From assembly GCA_051649365.1 (NCBI GenBank), contig JBOFGY010000162.1, positions 1 to 22,567 on the forward strand: 22,567 nt of DNA. Direction: 5' to 3'. Origin of the DNA: CAVTAE01 sp051649365. GTDB taxonomy: Bacteria; Deinococcota; Deinococci; Deinococcales; Trueperaceae. Positions 1 through 7,439 of this stretch are shown one piece after another. The translations under genes and the position numbers were made by a program. Position 1 is the stretch's first letter; every line of letters starts with the position of its first letter. The notes under the pieces were generated by a model, which saw only the letters and a program-made list of their open reading frames with translations, had not been told where the DNA came from and did not search any database.

Positions 1-65
1 CTAAATCTGTAGGAACTGGCAACGGCACTCGTCAAGTCATTGAAGGGCTTTTGGTGGCACCTTAA
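1..65 (+). CDS. Fasciclin (FAS1) domain protein, C-terminal end only
   Basis: The open frame enters from the left edge (first complete codon at 3) and stops at TAA 63-65. The 20 visible residues end in GNGTRQVIEGLLVAP, the usual last strand of a FAS1 domain, where a conserved Asn/Gly turn leads into a final hydrophobic strand with V(I/V)-x-G-(V/L)-L-x-P. The next gene ends in a very similar way (GDIHLTKGLLVIP), so two FAS1 genes probably stand in tandem. FAS1 domains are extracellular adhesion modules; nothing more can be said from this fragment. Confidence 0.6.
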   Translation, partial: KSVGTGNGTRQVIEGLLVAP

Positions 66-86
66 ATCTTTCAATCAGGTTTTGTT

Positions 87-116
87 AGAGAGAGCAAAAT
101 ACTGCTCGCTCTTTTT
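87..116 (+). terminator. Rho-independent terminator of the first FAS1 gene
   Basis: Arms 87-96 (AGAGAGAGCA) and 103-112 (TGCTCGCTCT) pair over 10 bp with one mismatch around a 6-nt loop, and a run of five T follows (112-116). It lies 22 nt after the stop codon of the partial FAS1 gene. Confidence 0.75.
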
Positions 117-233
117 ATGCAGGTTAAACTAAATTCATGTTTATACTTAACGATCAACAAATTTGAGATAGAAACTATGCTTGGCTTGTCTATCCATTTT
201 CAAAAACCAAAGCATCTTTCGACTTTTGGACAG

Positions 234-269
234 ACTACTCCTTTTCTGTATTTAGAGAAAGGGAGTAGT
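234..269 (+). promoter_or_regulatory. Hairpin covering the ribosome-binding region of the FAS1 lipoprotein gene
   Basis: Arms 234-247 and 256-269 pair over 14 bp with one G-U pair and an 8-nt loop. The best Shine-Dalgarno candidate of the next gene (AAAGGGAG, 258-265) lies inside the 3' arm, and the ATG follows 8 nt after the hairpin. A second purine stretch (GAGAGG, 270-275) is only 2 nt from the ATG, too close for an ideal site. The structure could limit translation until it opens. There is no long U-run, so it is not a good terminator. Confidence 0.45.
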
Positions 270-277
270 GAGAGGCT

Positions 278-836
278 ATGCCGAAAAAATTCTTAAGCTT
301 ACTGTTTATTATGTTGCTGTGTGGTTGCTCACCACAAGGAACCACTGAGCCTGTAGATGCACCTCGCTCACTTGGTTGGGGCTTCGAGAACAATGCAGCT
401 TACGAGCAATTTATCTTTGATAGAGCAGTTGTCACCACAGGCTTAGTAGATTTACTCAGTGATGTAAATCGACAATTTACGATAGTATACCCAGATATTC
501 TCCACTTAGAAAATGAGTTAATACGTCAAGGCAAGAGCGTTGAAGAGTTTTTAGCCAGCTCAACTTTGGAAACTTTTGTTAAAAGCCATATTATTGAAGG
601 GCAATGGTTAATGGATTATGATCTTCTGCGTAGTGATGGTAAAACATTTACAACTATGGCAGGAACAACTATGTGCCATCCGTGTGGAAGAAGGGGAAGA
701 CTCCTTCTATAAACTCTTTGCCAACGATGTAGAACTATGGACGTTCGAGTTATCTATGGATGATCCAAGACCTAGTCCTGCAGGAGGTACAAATGGAGAT
801 ATTCACCTCACCAAGGGCTTACTTGTTATTCCCTAA
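278..836 (+). pseudogene. Frameshifted FAS1-domain lipoprotein
   Basis: The reading frame from ATG 278 starts with a lipoprotein-type signal: basic MPKK, a hydrophobic stretch, then LLCGC as lipobox. It continues into a FAS1-like domain (FTIVYPD, then FVKSHIIEGQWL, then DGKTFTTMAGTT). Just after AGTT, near 665-680, homology moves to the +1 frame, where IRVEEGEDSFYKLF and the closing strand GDIHLTKGLLVIP run to TAA 834-836. The first frame ends early at 712 in an unrelated Cys/Arg-rich tail. If repaired, the protein would be about 185 residues, a normal size for a single-FAS1 lipoprotein. It would be anchored outside the cytoplasmic membrane and act in adhesion or matrix binding. The change may be a true mutation or a sequencing indel. 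Confidence 0.7.
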
Positions 837-866
837 TATAGTGTAGCTAGAACTTTTGAGAGGTAG

Positions 867-1118
867 AGCATTACCCTCTCTTCTTTTGACGCAGATGACC
901 TTCCCTCTTGCAAGCTTGAGGCAGGGGATTTAATCCAAGCCACAAAACAGGGCTGGCCTTGGGAAAATGTCAAAGGTGATTTGGCAAGACTCGTTTCAGA
1001 AAAGATTGAACCCCAAAAGATTGAACCCAGTGGCAAAACCTTATTTAAGAGCGTGGGACTGGGGCTCGAGGATTTAGCTATTGCTAAACTCTTAGTTGTT
1101 GCTAAACTCTTAGTATGA
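867..1118 (+). pseudogene. C-terminal remnant of an ornithine cyclodeaminase / mu-crystallin family protein
   Basis: There is no start codon in a sensible place: the frame opens after TAG 864-866 and ends at TGA 1116-1118. It encodes about 83 residues with hallmark C-terminal motifs of the OCD/mu-crystallin family: an acidic turn followed by CKLEAGDL, a GDLARLV helix, and FKSVGLGLEDLA. The N-terminal catalytic part and most of the NAD(P)-binding domain of the usual ~320-residue enzyme are absent. Two in-frame tandem duplications enlarge the end: KIEP repeated with a 15-bp period (1000-1028) and AKLLV repeated with an 18-bp period (1081-1114). The stop overlaps the ATG of the next frame (ATGA at 1115-1118). 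The family assignment is firm from the motifs; whether any product is made is unknown. Confidence 0.65.
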
Positions 1119-1459
1119 ATTTGCATTTTCTTTTTCCGAGTGACCCGCTCAACCCAAAGCGACCGGATGAAATGTTCAGCGAACAACTCGAGATTCTCAA
1201 AGCAAAGGGCTTTAGCACATCGTTATCAATGACCACTCCAGATTTAGTAGTTGAATGTGCGAACAAATTCTCGAGCCGTTTTTTCTCTGCTAATGTGACC
1301 CAACGTGACGATGGTGTAAAGCGCATTGTAGAACTCGGCGACGGGCAAGTCTCAGGCCTTATAGGTTTTTCAAACACTGTAGGTTTTTCAAGCAGTATGG
1401 GTTGGTCTGCTGACAGGTTTGCTGAGGTTTGGGAGCTTGCGTTGAAGGGGAAAACATGA
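1115..1459 (+). pseudogene. Internally deleted ATP-grasp (R2K/DUF4343-like) protein
   Basis: The 114-codon frame joins the two ends of a normally 240-300-residue ATP-grasp protein. Residues 7-35 (FPSDPLNPKRPDEMF and a following helix) match the usual N-terminus of R2K-clade ATP-grasp proteins. Residues 52-85 (SRFFSANVTQRDDG, then VELGDGQVSGL) match the C-terminal part that carries metal/ATP-binding residues. The central ATP-binding lobe is missing, so ligase activity is not expected. An 18-bp in-frame tandem duplication (TAGGTTTTTCAA at 1362 and 1380) gives GFSNTV/GFSSSM near the end. It is coupled by ATGA overlaps to the OCD remnant upstream and to the SAHH-like gene downstream. The deletion kept the frame, so a short product could still be translated, and the frame carries the downstream gene's Shine-Dalgarno sequence. 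Confidence 0.6.
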
Positions 1460-2625
1460 ACCCCATCGAAGACAGTCGTATTAAAGACAGTGCACTTGCT
1501 TCAGACATGGATTTAGGTTTACTCGCTTGGCACCGTCATATCACACCTGTTACCGAACATTACGTTGGGTTAGCGCAACGTAAAAACTATGCAGGGAAAC
1601 GTGTCGCCTATTGGGGACACATCACTTTCAACGTTGTGCCGATGCTACTTGCCCTCAGAGATACGGGTGCTGAAGTCGTTGTAGGTGCCTGCAACTGCGA
1701 CAGTACACATGATGTCTCGGCAGCGTATTTAGTTTCAAAAGATATTCCTGTGTTTGGCTACCAGGGCATGAGTGAAAAGGAAAGGCTCGAGAATCTTAAA
1801 ACCTTGCAAGACTTTCATCCCGACTACCTCTGCGATACAGGCGGAGAACTCAGTGTAGCTTGTTTGAACCAAACTATAAAAGGTGGGCTCGAGGCGACCA
1901 CGAGCGGCATCCACCTACTAAAACAACACACGCTCACCTTCCCTGTTTTTGAGTGGAACAGCATTGCTCTCAAAGATAAATTTGAAAACCGCTTTCACGT
2001 GGGTGACGGTATCTGGACAGCCTTTAACCTTGTCACAGGTATGGGTTTGTTTGGTAAACACATCCTGGTGATTGGTTATGGCCCTGTCGGCAAGGGCATC
2101 GCTGAACGTGCCCGCACCCTTGGGGCAATTGTTCACGTTGCGGAGCTTGACCCAATACGAGCACTCGAGGCGCGGCATCACGGCTGTCATGCAGTGACGC
2201 TTCAAGAAGGCTTGCGTTTAGCGAACATCCTTGTCACGGCGACAGGCGTAGAAAAAGTCTTACGCGCCGAGCATGTCGAGCAACTTAATCCTGGAACCAT
2301 CCTTCTTAACGCAGGACACTCAGGGCTCGAGCTCGACACAACCTGGCTTTATCAGCAACCTTTTACAGCTTTAACCAAACATATTGACCGCTTTGAAATA
2401 AACGGTAAAGAATTTTTTGTTTTAACACGCGGCAATTTGCTCAACTTAGCCGCAGGCGTAGGACCCCTCGCCACAGAACTCTTTGACGCCTACACCGCCA
2501 TCATGCTACGTGGTCTCTTGTGGCTCATGGACGTCATAGACCCCACAAATAATTTTAACTACGAAGCAGGGTTGCACCGCTACCCCGAGGGGATCGAGCA
2601 AGAAATCGCTCAGCTACTGCTTTGA
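1456..2625 (+). CDS. Divergent adenosylhomocysteinase-like NAD-dependent protein
   Basis: This is a 389-residue protein of the S-adenosylhomocysteine hydrolase family, which splits SAH into adenosine and homocysteine with bound NAD. ATG 1456 is chosen for its AAGGGGAA site 5 nt upstream and the ATGA overlap with the preceding frame. Family landmarks are H55, D127 in CDTGGEL, E146 in EATTSG, K173 and N178 in LKDKFEN, the Rossmann motif GYGPVGKG (207-214) and H288 in NAGH. Differences from the classical enzyme are notable. The substrate-contacting Asp of KFDN is Glu177. The late G-H-P motif with an adenine-pocket His is replaced by GVGPLAT (about 335-341). The C-terminal Lys/Tyr tail that reaches into the neighbouring subunit is missing. 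Substrate may therefore be a relative of SAH. The neighbours (OCD and ATP-grasp remnants) suggest it once belonged to a small-molecule biosynthetic cluster. Confidence 0.75.
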   Translation: MNPIEDSRIKDSALASDMDLGLLAWHRHITPVTEHYVGLAQRKNYAGKRVAYWGHITFNVVPMLLALRDTGAEVVVGACNCDSTHDVSAAYLVSKDIPVFGYQGMSEKERLENLKTLQDFHPDYLCDTGGELSVACLNQTIKGGLEATTSGIHLLKQHTLTFPVFEWNSIALKDKFENRFHVGDGIWTAFNLVTGMGLFGKHILVIGYGPVGKGIAERARTLGAIVHVAELDPIRALEARHHGCHAVTLQEGLRLANILVTATGVEKVLRAEHVEQLNPGTILLNAGHSGLELDTTWLYQQPFTALTKHIDRFEINGKEFFVLTRGNLLNLAAGVGPLATELFDAYTAIMLRGLLWLMDVIDPTNNFNYEAGLHRYPEGIEQEIAQLLL

Positions 2626-2654
2626 CTCGAGATTTCTCGTAAGCAGCACCTCGC

Positions 2655-2722
2655 TAAAGGCTAAAAGTAGGAAGATTGAAAGTTAAAATTAATTTTCTTA
2701 CTTTTAACCTTTTACTGTTTTT
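2655..2722. repeat. Imperfect intergenic palindrome made of A/T-rich words (locus A)
   Basis: After the stop of the SAHH-like gene, A-rich words such as AAAAGTAGG, AAGATTG and AAAGTTA are followed by their rough complements (TTTTCTTAC, TTTTAACC, TTTTACTG). They fold into a long hairpin with several G-U pairs and end in a T-rich stretch. It can act as a terminator for the upstream gene. Its build resembles the other word-based palindromes of this window. Confidence 0.4.
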
Positions 2723-2760
2723 ACTCAGTCCTAGTCTGCATACTAATAAAATCCGAATCT

Positions 2761-3575
2761 AGAAGCCATCTGAAAAGTCATAGGAATGCAAGCGAGCTGA
2801 ATAAACTTGAAGGATGGACTTAACAGATAAACAGTGGCAGCACCTCCAGAAGCATTGACCAGAGCCGAAGCGCATGGGGGCAAGACGCAAGGATCGAGAG
2901 GTGTTGAACGGCATTTTGTGGATACTCAAAAGGGGAGCCAGGTGGTGTGAGCTGCCAGAGCGGGATCTACCGTATCAAACTTGTCATCGCAGGTTCCAAG
3001 CAGGGACGGAGCAGGGAGTTATTCGTAAGCTTCTTGAACACATCGCCCAAGATTTGCATGTGCAAGGGGCTAGTGATTGAAGTGAATGTTTTATAGAGGG
3101 TACGTTTGTAGCGGCGAAAAAAGGGGGCTTGAGGTGGGTAAAACCAAACGCAGGAAAGGCACCAAGATTATGGTCATTACCGCTGCGTCAGGTCTTCCCA
3201 TCGCCCTTGACATTCCAAGTGCTCGCCCACACGAAGTCACCCTTGTTGAAAGCACGCTCGCTACAACCTTTGTTTCAGCTTGCCCTCTTCGACTTATCGG
3301 AGAGGGAGCTTTCGACAGCAATGCGCTTGATGAACGACTTGCCCTTCAAGGTCTTGAACTCATTGCCCCTCATAAAAGTAACTGCGTGAAGAAAACTCAA
3401 GATGGACGTAGACTGCGTCGCTACAAGCGTAGGTGGAAAGTGGAACGCTTCTTCGCTTGGCTTTACACCTTCCGCCACCTTGTCGTTCGTTATGAGTACA
3501 AACCTTCAAACTATCTCACTGTTGCTCAGCTCGCTTGCATTCTTATGCTGCTTAGGCACTGTTGAGATGGCTTCT
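2761..3575 (+). mobile_element. Degenerate IS5-family insertion sequence
   Basis: An 11-bp perfect terminal inverted repeat, AGAAGCCATCT at 2761-2771 and AGATGGCTTCT at 3565-3575, encloses one transposase gene of IS5-family type. TCTA is found at both edges, overlapping the first base of each repeat, so the target duplication cannot be read exactly (TA or TCTA). The element is about 815 bp. Its right end lies only 5 nt from the stop codon of the convergent plsY gene. No CTCGAG palindrome occurs inside it, unlike most of the window, which fits recent foreign origin. Confidence 0.8.
2814..3565 (+). pseudogene. Broken IS5-family transposase
   Basis: The original frame starts at ATG 2814 (MDLTDKQWQHLQKH), is interrupted by TGA 2856-2858, and resumes with REVLNGILWILKRGARWCELPE and YQTCHRRF. 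It is stopped again by TGA 3078-3080 just before SECFIEGTFVAAKKGG. From the A6G5 run at about 3116-3126 the homology moves to the -1 frame (GLEVGKTKRRKGTK, PHEVTLVE, the helix ending YKRRWKVERFFAWL) up to TGA 3563-3565. The first catalytic Asp of the DDE triad, usually in IDGTF, is Glu here. The A-run could be a programmed -1 slippage site, as used by some IS5-family groups, but the two nonsense codons upstream make the element inactive on its own. Confidence 0.8.
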
Positions 3576-3580
3576 AAGGA

Positions 3581-4273
3581 TTAAGTAAGGTCTTGCTGCG
3601 GCTCCTGGTGTGTCGTGCCTTGAGCTATCGTACTTTGAGGTGTCGTGCCTTGAGGTGGAACTTGCAAGAGCTTAGTCTTTTCCCCTAACCTGCGTTCTAC
3701 GCCTTTCGAGAGGCGTTGAATATTCTCACGGTGTCTCCAAATTGCCAGAGCAGACATAACGACCGCCAAATAAAAGTAAGGGAACTGAAAATTCCCTCTT
3801 GCTAACAACATGAGCGGCGGACACATGAGCCCAATGATTGAACCGAGCGAGACAAATCGCCCCAGCGCAATCGTAGAAATTCCAATGACCATCGAAAGCA
3901 GGGTCACGATAGGGTCAATGGCCATAAAAGCACCCATGCTCGTCGCAATGCCTTTCCCACCCCGCATTCTAAGAAAGACATTAAAGTTGTTGCCAAGTAT
4001 GGTAGCCAGTGCCGTAAGGGCAATCGTCCAGCTACTTTGCAACAGCAGCATAGGCAGAAGCGTTGCCAAAAAACCTTTGAGTGGGTCGAGTAACATGACG
4101 ATGGCTGCGGGTACAACACCCACCGAGCGCAAGATATTGGTTGCGCCAATATTGCCCGAGCCAACCTTTTGAATATCAATGCCTCTAGCTTTCGCTACCA
4201 AGTACCCCGTCGGAATCGTGCCCATGAAATATCCAATCGCCATAAACAGTAAAGTTGTCAGTACGTCTAGCAA
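3581..4273 (-). CDS. plsY: Glycerol-3-phosphate acyltransferase PlsY
   Basis: This 230-residue membrane enzyme transfers the acyl group of acyl-phosphate to sn-glycerol 3-phosphate, giving lysophosphatidic acid, the first step of phospholipid synthesis with PlsX. Motif 1 is GSGNIGATN (about residues 38-46), motif 2 is RMRGGKGIATSMG (about 103-115) and motif 3 is the HRENIQRL region (about 182-189); five hydrophobic spans surround them. The usual GHNF before motif 2 reads GNNF here. The start is TTG 4271-4273, preceded by GGAGAAGGA. The end is odd: after RRLGEKTKLLQ comes a polar tail holding a 10-residue tandem repeat (PQGTT.. / AQGTT.., 30-bp period at 3611 and 3641). The IS5 copy lies right behind the stop. 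Confidence 0.92.
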   Translation of the reverse strand: MLDVLTTLLFMAIGYFMGTIPTGYLVAKARGIDIQKVGSGNIGATNILRSVGVVPAAIVMLLDPLKGFLATLLPMLLLQSSWTIALTALATILGNNFNVFLRMRGGKGIATSMGAFMAIDPIVTLLSMVIGISTIALGRFVSLGSIIGLMCPPLMLLARGNFQFPYFYLAVVMSALAIWRHRENIQRLSKGVERRLGEKTKLLQVPPQGTTPQSTIAQGTTHQEPQQDLT

Positions 4274-4316
4274 AATCCTTCTCCCCTATTTGATTGTACC
4301 TGAGATTCGAGATAAA

Positions 4317-4372
4317 AGGTTAAACATTAAAATTATAGAGCGATTCAATCTTGAATAGTTAATCTTTAACCT
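4317..4372. repeat. Intergenic inverted repeat between plsY and rhomboid genes (locus B)
   Basis: Arms 4317-4329 (AGGTTAAACATTA) and 4360-4372 (TAATCTTTAACCT) pair over 13 bp with one mismatch; an inner pair GATTCAA/TTGAAT tightens the loop. It lies in the divergent spacer that must hold the promoters of both genes. The AGGTTAAA/TTTAACCT words recur at locus C (16,013-16,079). Confidence 0.5.
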
Positions 4373-4380
4373 CTCATTAT

Positions 4381-5970
4381 TTGCCTTTAGCTAACAAACG
4401 TATTCACATTATTACTGCTACGCTGAAGGACGTGAGTCAAACTTTTCTCTTTTTACTTGTCACGGGGTTATCGGGGGTGTTCTCGAGCCGTTATGCCCTC
4501 AACATGGCACCCACGCGCAGCGAACTACCGTTTAAGACCATCTTTGCTACTGTGCTGGCGATGGGTGTCGCTTTAGAGGGCTTTGATATTTACAACGTGC
4601 CACAACTTGTCGTGTGGTTCGCACTCGTGTTTTGTTCCCTTTATATTTACGGGATTATCCTCATCGTAAGTTTGACAAGGGGCAAACGGTACGCTGCCGC
4701 TCAAACCCTCACCGATGTTTTGTACTGGACACCGAATGCTAGGTTTGCACTGCGCCGCCTCATGTCACAGCTCGCGCTTCAAAGTGGCGATACAGAAACC
4801 GCCGTGTCGCTCCTTGGCGATAAAGCCGACTCGAGCGTGCTCGCACAAGTGTATTCACTAAGTGAACAGTGGGATAAAATTTTAGGTCTCGAGGTTCCTG
4901 AAGGTGAAGCTGGCTTCGTGGTGTTAGCAGCGCGGGTCAAGGCGTGGCTCGAGCTAGGCAACTTTCAAGAAGCCGAAGCCGACCTCCGCAAACTCCGTGC
5001 GCGTTGGGAGCAAAACCAAAGTGTCGCGGGTTATCACAACCTCATCCTCAGTGAAGCCAGGCTCGCCGCCGAAGATGGGCGCGTCGAAACCGTGCGCGAC
5101 AAACTCAAAAATCCACCGCCTGGTGTACCCGCGTACGTGCTTTACAGTATTGTAGCCAGAGCCTGCGAACAAGGTGGCTACCCAGACCAAGCCAAACATC
5201 TTTACGCACAAGCCTACTCGACAGCACCCGAAGGACTGCGTGAAAAATTCGCAAGCAAACTTGGGCAGTACGAAGAACCTCTTCCCAAAATTTCTAAACA
5301 TCGTTTTCCTTATGGCAGTATTGGGCTCATTACTGTTATCACTGCTTGCTTTATTGCTCAAAGCTGGATAGACAATCAATACGGACAAAACCAAGCTGCG
5401 ATTGTCGGTGCTTACATTCTCAACTTTGACCAAATCCCCGAGCAAAGCGCACTGTGGCGTTTTTTGTCGTATGCGTTTTTGCATGGCGGCATCGTGCATA
5501 TTGCCTTTAACTGCTGGTCGCTGTTTGACCTCGGCAGACTCTACGAATCACGACGCAATTGGGGCAGCTTGCTCGCATCGTTTGTGATTGGGGCCATCAT
5601 GGGTGCGTACTTCACACTCATCGTGCAAGGTCAGCAGCAACTCGTGTTGGTTGGTGCCTCGGGCGGTGTGCTTGGTGTAGCAGGTTCACTGCTTGCCGAT
5701 AGCTGGCGCGGACGCTCTTTACAAGACCGCCACCTCACACGCTCGCTCGTGCAGTGGATGGTGATTATTTCTATTTTTGGTCTCTTGATTCCTGGTGTGT
5801 CCTTTTGGGGACACACGGGCGGAATTGTAGGTGGTTTACTCTGGGGATTTATTCGGCAAGGTTTACCCAAGCATAGAAACATTGACCTCTTTGCAGGTGG
5901 CGTAAGTATTGCGTTTATTATTTACGCGCTCTTGCAAGCGGTAAATGTGTTTGTGCACTATGTGCGTTAA
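4381..5970 (+). CDS. Rhomboid-family intramembrane serine protease with long N-terminal region
   Basis: The C-terminal third (from about residue 310) is a rhomboid core: HGGIVHIAFNCWSL in the second helix, the catalytic Ser427 in GASGG and the catalytic His478 in GHTGG, plus GG helix-packing motifs. Rhomboids cleave single-pass membrane proteins within the bilayer. Residues 15-110 contain two or three hydrophobic spans, and residues 120-300 form a helical region with alternating short helices (ETAVSLL, FQEAEADLRKL, PDQAKHLYAQAY) that looks like TPR repeats, probably cytoplasmic and for partner binding. At 529 residues it is more than twice the size of a minimal rhomboid. The start is uncertain: TTG 4381 has no clear Shine-Dalgarno sequence and ATG 4504 would lose the first segment. 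It converges with the photolyase-like gene 31 nt away. Confidence 0.85.
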   Translation: MPLANKRIHIITATLKDVSQTFLFLLVTGLSGVFSSRYALNMAPTRSELPFKTIFATVLAMGVALEGFDIYNVPQLVVWFALVFCSLYIYGIILIVSLTRGKRYAAAQTLTDVLYWTPNARFALRRLMSQLALQSGDTETAVSLLGDKADSSVLAQVYSLSEQWDKILGLEVPEGEAGFVVLAARVKAWLELGNFQEAEADLRKLRARWEQNQSVAGYHNLILSEARLAAEDGRVETVRDKLKNPPPGVPAYVLYSIVARACEQGGYPDQAKHLYAQAYSTAPEGLREKFASKLGQYEEPLPKISKHRFPYGSIGLITVITACFIAQSWIDNQYGQNQAAIVGAYILNFDQIPEQSALWRFLSYAFLHGGIVHIAFNCWSLFDLGRLYESRRNWGSLLASFVIGAIMGAYFTLIVQGQQQLVLVGASGGVLGVAGSLLADSWRGRSLQDRHLTRSLVQWMVIISIFGLLIPGVSFWGHTGGIVGGLLWGFIRQGLPKHRNIDLFAGGVSIAFIIYALLQAVNVFVHYVR

Positions 5971-6001
5971 ATTCAAGACGTACGTGAATACAGAGTTTCG
6001 T

Positions 6002-7276
6002 TTAACGCCAACGCACCTGCCGCTCAGCTTTACCCCAGAAACTACTAAACGAACGCAGCGACGTTTGGGCTCTTGCAAAAGGTACATCTTCAACCACCGA
6101 CACGGGCAACTGTCTATCCAATAGCTTTAAGAAAAGCCACGTGCCAGGATGCCAAGAGTCTGGTGTAGCAATACTTTCGCAACCTTTCGTTTTAGCATAG
6201 TCAGCAATCTCACTTGGTGAATCTGCAAGGACCAGCTCAGCTTCACGTCCTTGCTCGAGCAACGTCTTTACAACATCTGCGGCCAAATTCACCACGAAGT
6301 GCAACCGCATAAAACTTGGTTGCTCTTTTTTAAGACGTGCGCCGTCTAACATAACAACAACAGGGACGTGTTTCACTGTCTTCAGAACCTCAGCACTATC
6401 GGACAAGCGTTCAGCGTGCAAGATCACTAGAGGCTTTTGCTTAACAGCTCTTACCAAATCAGGAAACAGGGGCTCGCCTGTAGACACGGGTTGTTCTTGG
6501 GGACGTTTTGTGTAACTACCGTCCGCGCGTCCTGCAAAGTAATGAGTATTTAAGTTTTCATAGCTGTCATCGAGAAGCGTATTTTTCCAACCCGAGTGAT
6601 TATTTTTCGCCATGTTCTGGCCGTTAAAATAATAAGGCTTACCCGAAAAGGTTGAAGCAACCCACTGCCAACTCAGGGCGTTCGGGCCAGGTTCACCATC
6701 TAAAAGATAATGATAAAAAAGTTTTTCACCCTGCCACCATTCCACCTTCGCATAGTGAACCAAGTACGCAGCAAACCACATGCGCTTGTGATTGTGCAAG
6801 TGACCGGTTTCTTTGAGTTCACGCACGATGCTATCTATCGCTTCAATACCTGTAGCAGCGTTCTTGATGGTGTCAGGTAAACTATCTTGTTTCACCAGCG
6901 TGGGATATTTGTAAGGCTCGAGACTCGTATACACTCTGTCACCAAGTGCCAAAAATCCCTCTCTAAAATAGGCTTTCCACCCCAACTCACTCACGAACTT
7001 TTCTAGGTCTTGACCATTGGCTTTAGGTCTTACAGCATTGAAGAGTTCACGCAGGGTAAACACACCCCACGTCACGTAGGGGTTAAGCCACGTGACATTC
7101 CCGTCTACTTGGTTGCGCGTTCTTGCGTAACCAGCAGGGCGGTACTCGAGCAGCATCTTCTTAGCTGCCGCGAGTGTAGGCTCATACCGCTTGCTTGTAT
7201 AAACATCTCCAGAAAAATAAGGTTTTAGTTGTTCTGCAAGTGTAGCAGCATCTATCGTTTGATGAGACAAAATCAT
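6002..7276 (-). CDS. Photolyase/cryptochrome-like protein with FAD domain first
   Basis: Residues about 30-235 are the helical FAD-binding domain of the photolyase/cryptochrome family. Visible are TWLNPYVTWGVFTLRE (the usual S-x-L-x-P-x-L-x-x-G-x-L/S-x-R segment), LGWKAYFREG, TGIEAIDSIVRELKETG, LHNHKRMWFAAYLV, and a DGEPGPNALSWQWVASTF segment with the Asn near flavin N5. The alpha/beta antenna domain that normally comes first is found after it, at about 275-420: PLVILHAERLSDS, PVVVMLDGARLK, FMRLHFVVNLAADVVKTLL and the closing SLRSFSSFWGKAERQV. The order is thus reversed. The protein (424 aa) may repair UV lesions or sense blue light. ATG 7274-7276 is used. It is divergent from the uracil-DNA glycosylase-like gene, so two DNA-repair-type genes are neighbours. 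Confidence 0.8.
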   Translation of the reverse strand: MILSHQTIDAATLAEQLKPYFSGDVYTSKRYEPTLAAAKKMLLEYRPAGYARTRNQVDGNVTWLNPYVTWGVFTLRELFNAVRPKANGQDLEKFVSELGWKAYFREGFLALGDRVYTSLEPYKYPTLVKQDSLPDTIKNAATGIEAIDSIVRELKETGHLHNHKRMWFAAYLVHYAKVEWWQGEKLFYHYLLDGEPGPNALSWQWVASTFSGKPYYFNGQNMAKNNHSGWKNTLLDDSYENLNTHYFAGRADGSYTKRPQEQPVSTGEPLFPDLVRAVKQKPLVILHAERLSDSAEVLKTVKHVPVVVMLDGARLKKEQPSFMRLHFVVNLAADVVKTLLEQGREAELVLADSPSEIADYAKTKGCESIATPDSWHPGTWLFLKLLDRQLPVSVVEDVPFARAQTSLRSFSSFWGKAERQVRWR

Positions 7277-7330
7277 AAACGTAAGTTATCCTCGCGCACA
7301 TCACACAAACTAGCGTGCAAAAGGGAATTT

Positions 7331-7369
7331 GTAAGAAACCCCAAGTACGTTTTACGTATCACTTCTTAC
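7331..7369. repeat. Palindrome in the divergent spacer (locus F)
   Basis: GTAAGAA (7331-7337) pairs with TTCTTAC (7363-7369), and the interior holds TACGT/ACGTA around TTT. It is followed by pyrimidine-rich iterations (CTCCTTTCTCCTACCTCC). It lies between the photolyase-like and uracil-DNA glycosylase-like genes, in a 163-nt spacer where both promoters must be. Confidence 0.35.
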
Positions 7370-7439
7370 TCCTTTCTCCTACCTCCCAAGTCCTGCTTCC
7401 GCACAACGTAATCCTCACCCGAACGTTTTATAGTAGTGC

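Noticed and set aside
3904..4179. Open frames overlapping plsY on both strands
   Set aside because: They are shadows of a conserved membrane enzyme, with Trp/Cys-rich or unrelated translations and no ribosome binding sites.
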